A DNA stretch of 33,202 bases from Fimbriiglobus sp. (lineage in GTDB: Bacteria > Planctomycetota > Planctomycetia > Gemmatales > Gemmataceae). Shown piece by piece: positions 8,701 to 16,455 of this stretch. The stretch is taken from assembly GCA_025352235.1 (NCBI GenBank), contig JANXTU010000469.1, forward strand, positions 1-33,202, read 5' to 3'. Position 1 is the first letter of the stretch. Each line of letters starts with the position of its first letter. The notes under the pieces are model-generated. The model saw only the letters and a list, made by a program, of their open reading frames with translations, made no database searches and had not been told where the DNA came from. Both the position numbers and the translations under genes were made by a program.

Positions 8701-10503
8701 CAGCTCGTTCCGCTGGAGATCGTCGATCATCGCGTCGTTGACGACGGGCGATGGCAGTTCCAATTGCCGCACCGGTAGGTTGTCGTCCCCGGTCGCGGGG
8801 AGCGGGTTCGACGCCGTCAGCGGCGAGCGGCCGAGGTATGTCACGAGCGACATCGCCCCGCCCTCGCGGTACGGGTCGATCGGCGGGTTCGTCACTTCCG
8901 CGAAGGTCTGTTGGCAGTACTTGAACAGCGTCGGGTGGTACTGGCTAAAGATCGTGAGCACGCGGTCGTAGCCCATGCTCGACAGAGGTTCTTTTTTCAG
9001 CTTGCCCATGTCCTTGACGAAGACGGCGCGTTCGAAGTCCCACCCGGCCGCTTGGAGCAATTGTTCGAGGGACCAACTCCGCTCGGCGAGTTGGGCGCCG
9101 ACGACGTCTTCGACTTGGGCCGTGAGGTTGAATCCCTCCGTGATGATCGCTTGACGCTGGTTCAACTCGTGGACGTCGCCGAGTTCGGCCGCGGCTTCGG
9201 CGACGACGCGCTTCATGATCTGGTGACTGTCGAGCCGCTGGCCGATGGTGGTATCGAGGGCGATCATCTGCCCAGGCTGCAATTGCCCGCTGGCGACGAT
9301 GGTCGTGGTGTCGAGCCCGAAGACCCCGGACTCGGAGCCGATGTAGAGCCAACCGCGTTTGTCGGAACACCAACGCACGGGGCGCAACCCCATGCGGTCG
9401 ACCAATGCGACGAGCGTGACGCCATCGGTACCGATGATCCCGGCCGGGCCGTCCCAGGCGCACAGGCCACCATAGGTCCGACGGCAGTAGGTGAAGAGCT
9501 GGAACGCCTCGGCGCCCCAAATGTGTTCTTCGGTGTCCCACACCGGCGGGATCGACAACCGCAGCGCGCGGAGCATGCTCCAATCTTGGGCGAGTGTCAG
9601 GTACTCCAGCCATTCGTCGAGGCTAGCGCTGTCGCTCATCTTCGGCGTCAGCAATTCCTTGCCCGGCAGCGGCGGCGTCAGGCCCCGGCTGAAGGCGCTC
9701 ACGGCGTTGCGGTTCGTGCGGATCGTGTTGATCTCGCCGTTGTGGCACGTGAACCGGAACGGCTGGGCGAGCTTCCAATTCGGGAAGGTGTTCGTGCTGT
9801 AGCGGCGGTGGAACGTCGCGATGCCGGTGTGGAACTCCGGGTGGGCGAGGTCGGGGAAAAACTCGACAAACTGCGGGCTCGTGAGCAAGCCTTTGTAGCT
9901 GAGCAAGCGCACCGACAGCGAGGAGATGTAGCAATCGAGGCCGGCGCCGCGCAGTTCGTGCTGGATCAGTAAGCGCTGGCGGAAGAGCCATTTTTCGATG
10001 GCGGCGCTTTCGCCCGTATAGCGGAACAGCACCTGCTCGATCGATTGCGGCCGGGAGTTCTTCGCCGTGGGAGGCAAACCGTCCGACCGCGTCGGCACCG
10101 GGCGGAAGCCGAGGATTTGCAATGCACCGCCTCGCAGGTGCTTCGCGATGATCGCACGGGCCGCGTCGAGCTTGGTCGGCTCGGCGTCGAAAAAGAAAAT
10201 CGAACCGGCTCCCAAGAGGGTGTCGGCCTTGAGATCTTTGGAGCCGGACAGGCCGAGCCGCTTCGCTTCTTCGCGCAGGAACAATTGCGGGATCTGGCAC
10301 GTGAGGCCGGCGCCGTCGCCGGAGTTGCCGCAGACGCCGCCGCGGTGCTCGAGCGAGACGAGCGCGAGCAACGCCCGCTGCAAGACCTCGGCCGAGGGAT
10401 CTCCGTCTTTGGAAGCGATGCCGCCGATGCCGCACGCGTCTTTGCCGACGCTGTCCGTGAAAAGAAGGGCACCCGACTCCGTCAGCGCTCTGCCGTCGAT
10501 CAT
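5764..10503 (-). CDS. gltB: glutamate synthase large subunit
   Basis: A 1579-residue GltB, somewhat longer than the roughly 1490-1530 usual in bacteria. It makes two glutamates from glutamine and 2-oxoglutarate. Cys24 in DACGIGGIA is the N-terminal amidotransferase nucleophile, so a 23-residue propeptide is expected to be cleaved. The class II glutaminase domain covers about 24-420, followed by the central domain. The FMN synthase domain starts near 870 and includes AMSHGALTGASH and LSNSGEGGE. The 3Fe-4S cysteines lie near 1195-1206 (CIVCKSC then HIPNC). A GXGXG beta-helix domain is C-terminal. ATG 10503 has GGGAGG 11 bases upstream and is preferred to the in-frame TTG 10545. No gltD is adjacent, so the small subunit must be elsewhere or the electron donor is ferredoxin. 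Confidence 0.95.
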   Translation of the reverse strand: MIDGRALTESGALLFTDSVGKDACGIGGIASKDGDPSAEVLQRALLALVSLEHRGGVCGNSGDGAGLTCQIPQLFLREEAKRLGLSGSKDLKADTLLGAGSIFFFDAEPTKLDAARAIIAKHLRGGALQILGFRPVPTRSDGLPPTAKNSRPQSIEQVLFRYTGESAAIEKWLFRQRLLIQHELRGAGLDCYISSLSVRLLSYKGLLTSPQFVEFFPDLAHPEFHTGIATFHRRYSTNTFPNWKLAQPFRFTCHNGEINTIRTNRNAVSAFSRGLTPPLPGKELLTPKMSDSASLDEWLEYLTLAQDWSMLRALRLSIPPVWDTEEHIWGAEAFQLFTYCRRTYGGLCAWDGPAGIIGTDGVTLVALVDRMGLRPVRWCSDKRGWLYIGSESGVFGLDTTTIVASGQLQPGQMIALDTTIGQRLDSHQIMKRVVAEAAAELGDVHELNQRQAIITEGFNLTAQVEDVVGAQLAERSWSLEQLLQAAGWDFERAVFVKDMGKLKKEPLSSMGYDRVLTIFSQYHPTLFKYCQQTFAEVTNPPIDPYREGGAMSLVTYLGRSPLTASNPLPATGDDNLPVRQLELPSPVVNDAMIDDLQRNELFAYATLDATFPLSGGADSLRTALEKLKSDAEKAVHNGHHVLCISDRESCKRGIDPLPSLLALGAVHTYLCKQGLRDRCSLIVQAGDIQEGHDIAVLVAFGADAVHPYLMLRLVKDGITWKHPETKQDITLPPREALENLFEALEDSLKKIISKMGITTIEGYRGAMLFEAVGFGPELMEYLGDFPSRVGGLTLNDLVDDAKWRVELAEKMNVLGRNRDYMAFNAKVRMALRDAVKEAHPETDASASSGGGEMAYSRPPEEHDPDALIRVGVKFDKFSDMVKTRPPTVLRDLFTVKKIFAPPIPVADVQEADAMVKELFRGAAMSHGALTGASHMTIAAAMNELDGLSNSGEGGEFRWRNDLPERHHGKFWDDVVAKRKHAPSIYCLGGDLRKSRFRSRIRQVASGRFGVDAEYLINADEIQIKMAQGAKPGEGGQLMGKKVTKEIADIRFAKPGTDLISPPPHHDIYSIEDLSQLIHDLKAVKPGVPVSVKLVSVENIGTIAVGVAKAGADVIEIDGIDGGTGAAMVSSKEHAGLPSEMGLAEAHQALVVNGVRTSVILRVGGGIKNGYDVVKYALFGADQFSFGQGLMVSVGCIVCKSCHIPNCPTGITGSPEIFKGHPEHTKAYLRAVAEEVRSIIAGLGVKHLSELTGRSDLLEKRTDAAITGRIARVDVSKFIRPDMAVVGLNERFAQVHLDNAGVCGVGDKAGLNLRLLNSARDAIDAGADSSLVFKIKNSDRSVGATVAGMIATIYGREGIPAGKKIRARFDGEAGQSFGAWCITGLDLELRGFAQDGVAKGISGGHITVTLDYASSDFGGEIQSLAGNNVAYGATGGFVFLGGRAGHRLGIRNSGATIVAEAAGKYACEYMTRGRVLILGPIENEIGSGMTGGELFVYDPKGEVPAKLHTTSVAVVDTQHVDYEWIHPLIIEYHRRTGSRQAEQILRNWPDVRRGRRLRKVLPIAVARAMEDFKTVGTNAG

Positions 10504-10963
10504 TTGGATTCCAGCCTCCCGTGCGTCCGCGACCCGCGATAGCAAACATAGTTATTTAACGGCGCGAGCCTCGGACTTGCAACCGAATCCTACCGGGGGC
10601 GGGAGCATTTTGTCGCATCGGGCACGAATCTCGGCGCGATTCTCGAGTCTAGCGAGAAGTCGCACACCCTCGCGTAGACTCAACGCCAAAACGCTGGACT
10701 CAACGCCAAAACGCTAGACTCAACGCCAAAACGCTGGACTCAACGCCAAAACGCTGGATTCGACGACCAAACGCTAGACTCGTCTCCATTTTAGGATCTC
10801 GGTGTCGGACGGGGGTTCGCGAAATGGACAATTTTTCCAAGACGTCACTTGCATCCGACCGCGATGGGAAGTAGAACGACGCGGAATTCGATTGCGGAGC
10901 GAGGCCCCGACTCGGACGCGCTCGAACCTTCTATTTTCGCCCCCTCAGAAAGGATCGCGTCCC
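10504..10963. other. 460-base divergent intergenic region
   Basis: This separates the gltB start (minus) from a tiny membrane gene (plus), so it should contain both promoters. It holds a tandem repeat array (described separately) and an AAGGA ribosome binding site at its right end. I see no credible coding sequence: the frame open from 10802 only becomes protein-like after ATG 10964. I could not identify promoter boxes with confidence. Confidence 0.6.
10644..10782. repeat. five 20-bp tandem repeats flanked by an 11-bp inverted repeat
   Basis: Four copies of CAACGCCAAAACGCTGGACT, differing only at G/A or C/T positions near the end, start at 10681, 10701, 10721 and 10741. A fifth, more divergent copy starts at 10761. 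The array is head to tail with no spacers. An exact 11-base inverted repeat flanks it: CGAGTCTAGCG at 10644-10654 and CGCTAGACTCG at 10772-10782, the latter overlapping the last unit. Twenty bases is close to two turns of B-DNA, so all copies would face the same side of the helix. That suits cooperative protein binding, but this is inference. Confidence 0.85.
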
Positions 10964-11095
10964 ATGGCTCTCTTCGGCGGCTTCATGGATTTCATGCAAC
11001 AAGACATGGTGTTCTGGCCCTTGGTCGGCGTCGCGGTCTTGCTGATCGTCGCGTTTGTCGTCATGCGAGTGATCAAAAAGCCTTCGGACGACTGA
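10964..11095 (+). CDS. 43-residue single-span membrane protein
   Basis: A very small protein with an N-terminal amphipathic stretch (ALFGGFMDFMQQDM), one transmembrane helix (about residues 17-36, PLVGVAVLLIVAFVVMRV) and a basic-polar tail (IKKPSDD). ATG 10964 is preceded by AAAGGA at a suitable distance. The longer frame from 10802 gives 54 extra residues of arginine-rich, non-protein-like sequence and is rejected. Function is unknown. It is followed by a hairpin and by a second tiny gene with the same LF-GFM start and MR--KKP end, so the two look like a duplicated pair. Confidence 0.7.
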   Translation: MALFGGFMDFMQQDMVFWPLVGVAVLLIVAFVVMRVIKKPSDD

Positions 11096-11117
11096 GTCCT
11101 GTGAGTGGTTCCGATCT

Positions 11118-11147
11118 CAACCCGTCCGGCTCTCGCCGGCCGGGTTG
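11118..11147 (+). terminator. GC-rich hairpin between the two tiny membrane genes
   Basis: Arms of 13 bases (11118-11130 and 11135-11147) pair with a single mismatch around the loop TCTC. Only a short mixed T-stretch follows (GTTGTTCCATT), so it could end most transcripts of the first gene, attenuate the second, or stabilise the upstream mRNA. Confidence 0.5.
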
Positions 11148-11167
11148 TTCCATTCTCGGAGTGATCC

Positions 11168-11278
11168 ATTCGTCTGTTTGCCGGCTTCATGATCCTCGTG
11201 CCCATTGTCCTCGTCGTCGTCCTGATGCGTGCGAACAAAAAACCGAAGACCCGGCCAGAACCAGACGAAGATGAATGA
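11168..11278 (+). CDS. 36-residue single-span membrane protein, probable AUU start
   Basis: A tiny hydrophobic protein with one transmembrane helix (FMILVPIVLVVVLM) and a charged tail (RANKKPKTRPEPDEDE). It appears related to the protein encoded at 10964: both begin with LF-GFM and both have V-MR followed by KKP. The only ATG in frame (11189) would start inside this conserved beginning and has no ribosome binding site. By contrast, GGAG at 11158-11161 lies six bases before the ATT at 11168, which makes the proteins align from their first residues. I therefore infer an AUU start, a rare codon known from infC. It could instead be a decaying copy. Confidence 0.5.
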   Translation: MRLFAGFMILVPIVLVVVLMRANKKPKTRPEPDEDE

Positions 11279-11284
11279 CGGACA

Positions 11285-12412
11285 TCATTTGCCCCGCGGC
11301 CATTCCCCGACGACCAATTCCACCGCCGATGGTTGCTTGTTCCTCCAGATTGTCAGCTTCACCTTTTGATTCGCCGGCAGCATCCCGACCAAATTGATGA
11401 CGTGATTCTCGTCGCGGATTTCGACGCCGTCGAGTTTCAAAATCACGTCGCCGCCCTGCAGTCCGGCCTTGGAAGCCGGCCCGCCGTTGTGAACCGAATC
11501 GACGAGCGCCCCCCGCAACCGGGTCAGTCCGAGTTTGAGCGCCGTGTGCGGATCGAGCGCGGACGACATCTGCATGCCGATGTAGCCGCGCGAAACGCTC
11601 CCCTGATCGAGCAGTTGCTTGCCGATGCGCTTGACGAGGTTGATCGGGATGCTGAACGCGACCCCGCTGCTGTAGCCGTTGGTCGACGCGTTGGCGGTGT
11701 TGATGCCGATGACCGATCCCGCCGTGTCGACGAGGGGCCCGCCGCTGTTACCCGGATTGATGGCCGCGTCGGTCTGCAAAAACTCCTTGATGCGGATCGT
11801 ATTCCCCAGACTGATTTGTCCGCGGTCGCGCGCCGAGATGATGCCGTGGGTCACGGTCTGGTTGAACCCGAAGGGACTGCCGAAGGCGAGCACCCATTGA
11901 CCGGACTTCGCCGTGTCGCTGTCGCCGAGTTCCGCGGTGGGGATGTTTTCGCCGACGATCCGCAGCAGAGCGATGTCCGATTCCGGATCGGTCCGGACCA
12001 AATCCGGGACGAGGATGCGGCCGTCGTTGAGCGTCACCGTGATCTCGGTCGCTTTCGCTCCGGCCACCACGTGGTTGTTCGTGATGACGAACGTCCCCCG
12101 GTAGCCGGGGAGTTGAACGAGCACGCCCGAGCCCGACTCTTCCGTCGGCTTGTTCTTGGCCGCACCCGGTGCCGCCGGCTTGATGGCATCGACCGACACG
12201 ACCGCCGGCATGATTTTTTGCACGAGCGATTCGAACCGCGCCGGGATCGGAACGGTCGGTTTGTCGTCGATCGATCCGGGCGGGGCGACGGGGAGATCCC
12301 CGGACGGCGCGGCGATGGCGAGCCGCGGGGACGACAGCGAGTCGCCGGCCCACCCCCCGGCGAACGCCATCCCGAGGATGGCGGCGGTCAACAGCGCGGA
12401 TCGGAATCGCAT
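11285..12412 (-). CDS. HtrA/Deg-family serine protease with one PDZ domain
   Basis: A 375-residue exported protease. Residues 1-35 form a signal peptide or membrane anchor (FRSALLTAAILGMAFAGGWAG). The trypsin-like domain (about 60-265) has the full triad: His114 in TNNHVV, Asp146 in ESDIALL and Ser223 in NPGNSGGP. A single PDZ domain follows (about 275-370, with GYIGMQM and GGPASKAGLQGGDVIL). One PDZ makes it DegS-like in layout; a DegQ-like housekeeping role in the periplasm is equally possible. I chose ATG 12412 since it begins the signal peptide and has an AGGA upstream; the longer frame to 12715 reads through the dksA terminator. It stands alone, after the dksA-type gene on the same strand but separated by a terminator. 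Confidence 0.9.
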   Translation of the reverse strand: MRFRSALLTAAILGMAFAGGWAGDSLSSPRLAIAAPSGDLPVAPPGSIDDKPTVPIPARFESLVQKIMPAVVSVDAIKPAAPGAAKNKPTEESGSGVLVQLPGYRGTFVITNNHVVAGAKATEITVTLNDGRILVPDLVRTDPESDIALLRIVGENIPTAELGDSDTAKSGQWVLAFGSPFGFNQTVTHGIISARDRGQISLGNTIRIKEFLQTDAAINPGNSGGPLVDTAGSVIGINTANASTNGYSSGVAFSIPINLVKRIGKQLLDQGSVSRGYIGMQMSSALDPHTALKLGLTRLRGALVDSVHNGGPASKAGLQGGDVILKLDGVEIRDENHVINLVGMLPANQKVKLTIWRNKQPSAVELVVGEWPRGK

Positions 12413-12530
12413 GGGAATATCCTGTGTCGAATTCCGGACGTGGGAACTCACGTGCAATTTACCGCGCGAGTCCAGAGGGCTTGACCGAATGTAGAGCCGT
12501 CGCGAAAAAAGTCGTGCCGCGCGCCGATAC

Positions 12531-12570
12531 CAAACGAAAAAAGCCCGCGGGTCTCGCGACCGGCGGGCTT
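12531..12570 (-). terminator. intrinsic terminator of the DksA/TraR-type gene
   Basis: Read on the minus strand, a stem of 13-base arms (12558-12570 and 12541-12553, one mismatch, loop of four) is followed by TTTTCGTTTG. It lies 23 bases past the stop codon at 12594, a textbook layout. It separates this gene from the downstream htrA-type gene. Confidence 0.85.
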
Positions 12571-12593
12571 GGAATTTCCGTCTCGATAGGAAC

Positions 12594-13049
12594 CTACTTG
12601 CCGAGTTCGGCCTGAACGACCGCGTAGTCCCGTTCGGAATCGTCGTGGCTGTCGCGGATGTCACCCCATGCCATGTCGGAGTGGACTTCCATCCAGTCGG
12701 AGTCTTTCTCGACATCGGCTTGGCAAGTGACGCACATCACGCAGTAAGGGAGCGCGTTCAATCGCGCCAGAGGGATTTTCTTCGAGCAGACGTCGCAAAT
12801 CCCGTAGCGACCCTGCTTGATCCGCAACATGGCGAGATCGATCTGGGACACTTCTTTCGCCTCGAATTGGGCGAGTTGGGACGTCATTTCGTCACCGCTG
12901 TTGCCGAACGCCGCGTCGGCCACGTCCCCGGTCGGATGGGCCATCGAGTGGCCGAGGTCCTGCAAGTCGCGGCTCAGACGCCTGCGCAACTCGTTGCGGC
13001 GCAGGGTGAGTATTTTGGTGATCTTCTGGAGAGTATCGGTGCGAGCCAT
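12594..13049 (-). CDS. DksA/TraR-family zinc-finger protein
   Basis: A 151-residue protein of the DksA/TraR family, which binds the RNA polymerase secondary channel and alters transcription initiation, often together with ppGpp. Residues 5-80 form a coiled-coil-like region (LRRNELRRRLSRDL, EMTSQLAQFEAKEVSQI). The C4 zinc finger is Cys85-x2-Cys88-x17-Cys106-x2-Cys109, the same spacing as DksA. An acidic tail follows. ATG 13049 has a strong GAGGAGG six bases upstream; the frame continues to 13100 but without support. The gene is monocistronic, ended by the terminator at 12531-12570. The family is certain; whether it is the functional DksA or one of several planctomycete paralogues is not. Confidence 0.88.
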   Translation of the reverse strand: MARTDTLQKITKILTLRRNELRRRLSRDLQDLGHSMAHPTGDVADAAFGNSGDEMTSQLAQFEAKEVSQIDLAMLRIKQGRYGICDVCSKKIPLARLNALPYCVMCVTCQADVEKDSDWMEVHSDMAWGDIRDSHDDSERDYAVVQAELGK

Positions 13050-13345
13050 GGGAGTCCTCCTCACGTGCTGAAACTGCAAACCCGATTCGTCGATCGACAA
13101 GAGTACCTAAGTGTAGGTGCCGCTTATCAGCAAAAAACGCCGGCGTTGCGATTTGCCCGAGATTCCCGCAGAACCTTCGCAGAAAAATGCGTCGGTTCGA
13201 TTCGTGGGTCACTCGGTTTCCCGCAAATCATCGGCTTGCAAAACCGATGCACTGCCTATCGATCGGGTTCGGGAAATTATTGCGTGCCTGGGAAGATATT
13301 CCCAAGTCGTCGAACGGAGACAGCAGAAAGTGTGCCGGGAATCGC
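13050..13345. other. intergenic, no gene seen
   Basis: About 300 bases between the DksA/TraR-type gene and the DJ-1/PfpI gene. Apart from a short near-palindrome (TGGGAAGATATTCCCA at about 13289) I see nothing supportable. The DksA-type promoter must lie in its left part. Confidence 0.4.
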
Positions 13346-13927
13346 CTATCCAACCGAATTTGCGTCGAGCAATTTCAAAAAGTCGCGGAGCCACGCGGGA
13401 TGGGCCGGCCAAGCGGGCGCGGTCACGAGATTCCCTTCGACGATCGATTCGGTCACCGGGATGTCGGCAAACTTCCCACCGGCGAGGGTGACATCCGGGC
13501 CGACGGCGGGATAGGCGGCGCAAACACGGTTGGTCAAGACCCCGGCGGCGGCGAGGATCTGCGGGCCGTGGCAAATCGCGGCGACCGGTTTGTTCTCGTC
13601 GAAGAAATGGCGCACCATGCGCAAAACTTGCGCATTGAGCCGCAAATACTCCGGCGCCCGGCCGCCGGGAATGACGAGGGCGTCATAATCTTCGGGGCGG
13701 ATGTCTGCAAAGGTCGCGTTCAGCGAGAACAGATGCCCGGGCTTTTCGGTGTAGGTCTGGTCGCCTTCGAAGTCGTGGATGGCCGTGCGGACTTTGTCCC
13801 CGGACTCCTTGCCCGGACAGACCGCGTGGACAGTGTGCCCGACCATTTGCAGAGCCTGGAACGGCACCATCGTCTCGTAATCTTCGGTGAAGTCGCCGAC
13901 GATCATCAGGATTGTTTTCGCGGCCAT
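13346..13927 (-). CDS. DJ-1/PfpI superfamily protein
   Basis: A 193-residue protein of the class I glutamine amidotransferase-like fold. Nucleophile Cys119 sits in the elbow AAICHGPQ, next to His120, and an acidic residue in the N-terminal DFTEDYE (Glu15 or Glu18) completes the usual arrangement. [12 protein letters not shown] (85-96) is a strong PfpI/YhbO signature. Members act as stress proteins, glyoxalases, deglycases or peptidases, so the reaction cannot be named from sequence. ATG 13927 follows GGAGAG at a good distance. It lies on the same strand as yidC, 42 bases downstream of its stop, and might be read from the yidC transcript. Confidence 0.9.
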   Translation of the reverse strand: MAAKTILMIVGDFTEDYETMVPFQALQMVGHTVHAVCPGKESGDKVRTAIHDFEGDQTYTEKPGHLFSLNATFADIRPEDYDALVIPGGRAPEYLRLNAQVLRMVRHFFDENKPVAAICHGPQILAAAGVLTNRVCAAYPAVGPDVTLAGGKFADIPVTESIVEGNLVTAPAWPAHPAWLRDFLKLLDANSVG

Positions 13928-13969
13928 ACTCTCTCCGATCGAGTTCGGATACTCGGGGGTTCTCCGCCG

Positions 13970-16345
13970 CTACTTCTTCTTTTTCTTCTTCCCGTTCGGT
14001 TTCGTGCCATTCGTACCCGGCTGGGCCCCTTTCGGGTCGTTGCGGATTTGCCGTTGCGCTTCGGATTGCTGCTGAATCTCTTCCATCTTGGCCTTCATCC
14101 GGGCCATGAAGCCGGTCCCTTTGACCGGCGGTGGCGGCAGTGTTTGCTTGGCCCCGGAGGTCGACGTGCCGCCACTCGGCGTGACGGGCGACAGGGCCAA
14201 CGACACGGTGCTGCCAGGCCCTTTCTTCCGCTTGATCAACCACTTTTCCGTAAGGCCCCACGACGTGCTGGCGATGAAGTACAAACACATCCCCGCGGCC
14301 ATCTTGTAAAAGAATACGGCCATGACGAGCATCATGATCTTCATCATCCGCTGCTGCATTTCTTGCTGCTCGTCCATCGCCGGCGGCATCGTCAACTTTT
14401 GGTGGATGAACATCAGCGTCACCGCGATCAACGGCAGGATATTCAAGTACGGCCCGAGGTAAACGGTGCCGCCGATGCTGCCGAATTCGCTGAGGAACGG
14501 GACGCCCTCGCCGAATTTCAAGAGCATGTCCGGCGCGGCGAGGTTCGGCATCCAGAGGAACGACTCGAGCCGGAAGAAGATCGATTCTTGCAGGCAAAAG
14601 TACAAGCCCATGAAGACGGGCAACTGCGCGAACATCAGGATGCACCCGCTCATGCTCGACAGCGGATTGACACCGTTTTGCACCATCAGTTTGGTGCGCT
14701 CTTGATTGAAGCGTTGGTAATCGCCTTTGTACTTCTCTTCGAGCTTGGCGATCTCGGGTTTGAGCAGGGCCATTTTCTCTTGCGTCTTCGCCATCACCTG
14801 CTGCTGTTTGCGGCTCGGCACGAACAACAGCATCCGCACCATCACCGTCAGCAGCAAGATGTCGAGGCCCCAAATCGGTACGTATTCGTGGAGGAAGCCG
14901 AGGATGCCGTGCATCCGGTTCGTCATCCAGATGACGATGTCCGACCACCAAATCGAATTCGCGAGCCGGCCGAAGAAATTGGGCGAGTGGTAATCGGCGA
15001 GCGTTTTGAGCGTCAGCTTGTCGAGGTAGCGATCCGTGAGCACGGGGTCGACGGCGCGATCGCCGCCGAGTTGGTTCAACAGCCGGACTTTCATCGGCCC
15101 GTTGTAGATCACGTAACTGTGCGACACCGGCTTGCCGTCTTGTGGGTCGATCGGGTTCGCCACGGCGCGGACGGTGAGATCGCCCAGAGCGGGCTTGTCC
15201 GCGAGGTCCGTGGGCAACGGCTCCCGACTCGGGCGGACGTAGCTCCAGAGGTTCTTGCGGGCGTCGTCCGGCATCGCGTCGTCGATAGCCAAGACGCTGG
15301 CGAAGTATTGGGTCCCGACGCCGGCGTAGGTGAACGTGTTCCCCTGCGGTTCGATTTTATTCCCGCCGTAGCCGGTGGTGACCGACGCCGAGTCCTGGAT
15401 ATCCCGCTTGGCGGTGCCGGCCGGCGTGATCCAGCCGATGAGAGCGTTGCGGTAGGTCGAGGTGTACCATTCCCCTTCGACCGGCAGACCGCGGGCGCCG
15501 CTGATTTGGTACTTGAAGCGAGCGCGATCTTTATCCGTTGAGCGGCCGGGGAGCGCTTCAAAATCGATCTTCATGCCGACGTGATAGTCTTTCGGGCCGA
15601 GGGTGAAGGTCTTGCGGATCTTGAGGAAGTACGGTGCGTCGAGTGTCGTCTCGAAGACCACCTTGGCGTCCGAACCGTCGACCGACGGGATCTGTTCGGC
15701 GATCTTCCAAAGCCGCTCGGCGAGTTCGCTGGACGGGTAGGAATCGGATTCTTCCCCGCGGCGGAGTTTGTCGCCGACACTCGGGTAGTGCAACAGCGTG
15801 TAAGACGGTTCCGCGAGGCGGAGCGAACCGCGGGGCACCGGACCCGCTCGCAAACCCGGATAGGCGTTTTCGTCGAAAATCGAGGTCCGGTCGTCGCTCC
15901 CTTTCGTAAACCCGTGGAAGCCGGGGATCAAATGCAATCGGCGATTCTTGCCCTCGGCGTCTTTGGCATCCCGGCCGCCTCGGGTCGATTCGTCGAACTT
16001 CGGCAAAATCGCCTGCTGGATCGCCGCCCCTTGATTGCTAAGCAGAATCTCCTGGAAGCAATCGGCGTTGCCGAGGGCCACGAGGATGATCGGATCGCTC
16101 GGTTTGATCTGGGGCGAGGGTGGTTTGGGCGTTTCCGGCTTCGGCGGCTCGACGATTTTGGCAGGGGCGCGCACGGTGGCGGCGACGCCAGCGAGCGCCT
16201 GCACGCTTTCCGGCTGCACGAATTCGGGCGGCGTCGGCGGGACCGGCTTCGGGAAAAAGGTTTTGTCGATGTACCACCACGATGCCCCAAGGCCGGTGGC
16301 GAGCGTGGCGAATAAAACGATGCGGATCAACAAACTGCGATTCAT
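13970..16345 (-). CDS. yidC: membrane protein insertase YidC
   Basis: A 791-residue YidC that inserts proteins into the inner membrane alone or with SecYEG. Helix 1 is at 5-24. A long proline-rich segment (32-80) and a large periplasmic beta-rich domain (about 85-450) follow. The insertase core is at about 465-705 and holds the conserved Arg504 of the hydrophilic groove (LLLTVMVRMLLF) and the cytoplasmic helical hairpin with KTQEKMALLKPEI. The C-terminus is a Gly/Pro/Lys tail ending in six Lys, consistent with ribosome binding. It is longer than the 550 residues of the E. coli protein because of the larger periplasmic domain and tail. No rnpA or rpmH lies nearby, unlike in many bacteria. Confidence 0.95.
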   Translation of the reverse strand: MNRSLLIRIVLFATLATGLGASWWYIDKTFFPKPVPPTPPEFVQPESVQALAGVAATVRAPAKIVEPPKPETPKPPSPQIKPSDPIILVALGNADCFQEILLSNQGAAIQQAILPKFDESTRGGRDAKDAEGKNRRLHLIPGFHGFTKGSDDRTSIFDENAYPGLRAGPVPRGSLRLAEPSYTLLHYPSVGDKLRRGEESDSYPSSELAERLWKIAEQIPSVDGSDAKVVFETTLDAPYFLKIRKTFTLGPKDYHVGMKIDFEALPGRSTDKDRARFKYQISGARGLPVEGEWYTSTYRNALIGWITPAGTAKRDIQDSASVTTGYGGNKIEPQGNTFTYAGVGTQYFASVLAIDDAMPDDARKNLWSYVRPSREPLPTDLADKPALGDLTVRAVANPIDPQDGKPVSHSYVIYNGPMKVRLLNQLGGDRAVDPVLTDRYLDKLTLKTLADYHSPNFFGRLANSIWWSDIVIWMTNRMHGILGFLHEYVPIWGLDILLLTVMVRMLLFVPSRKQQQVMAKTQEKMALLKPEIAKLEEKYKGDYQRFNQERTKLMVQNGVNPLSSMSGCILMFAQLPVFMGLYFCLQESIFFRLESFLWMPNLAAPDMLLKFGEGVPFLSEFGSIGGTVYLGPYLNILPLIAVTLMFIHQKLTMPPAMDEQQEMQQRMMKIMMLVMAVFFYKMAAGMCLYFIASTSWGLTEKWLIKRKKGPGSTVSLALSPVTPSGGTSTSGAKQTLPPPPVKGTGFMARMKAKMEEIQQQSEAQRQIRNDPKGAQPGTNGTKPNGKKKKKK

Positions 16346-16455
16346 CGGGGCGATTCTCCGCCGCGGCGCGGTCGCGGCGCAGGCAAGCCTATGTTACGGA
16401 ACGGAGCCGCATCGGTCACGCGGGGCGGGACTCGGGAAGAGTGTAGGCGGGCGTT

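Noticed and set aside
10681-10780. CRISPR array
   Set aside because: The 20-base units abut without spacers, and there are no cas genes.
13187-15541. 784-codon plus-strand frame opposite yidC and the PfpI gene
   Set aside because: Same shadow composition, crosses two real genes and an intergenic region.
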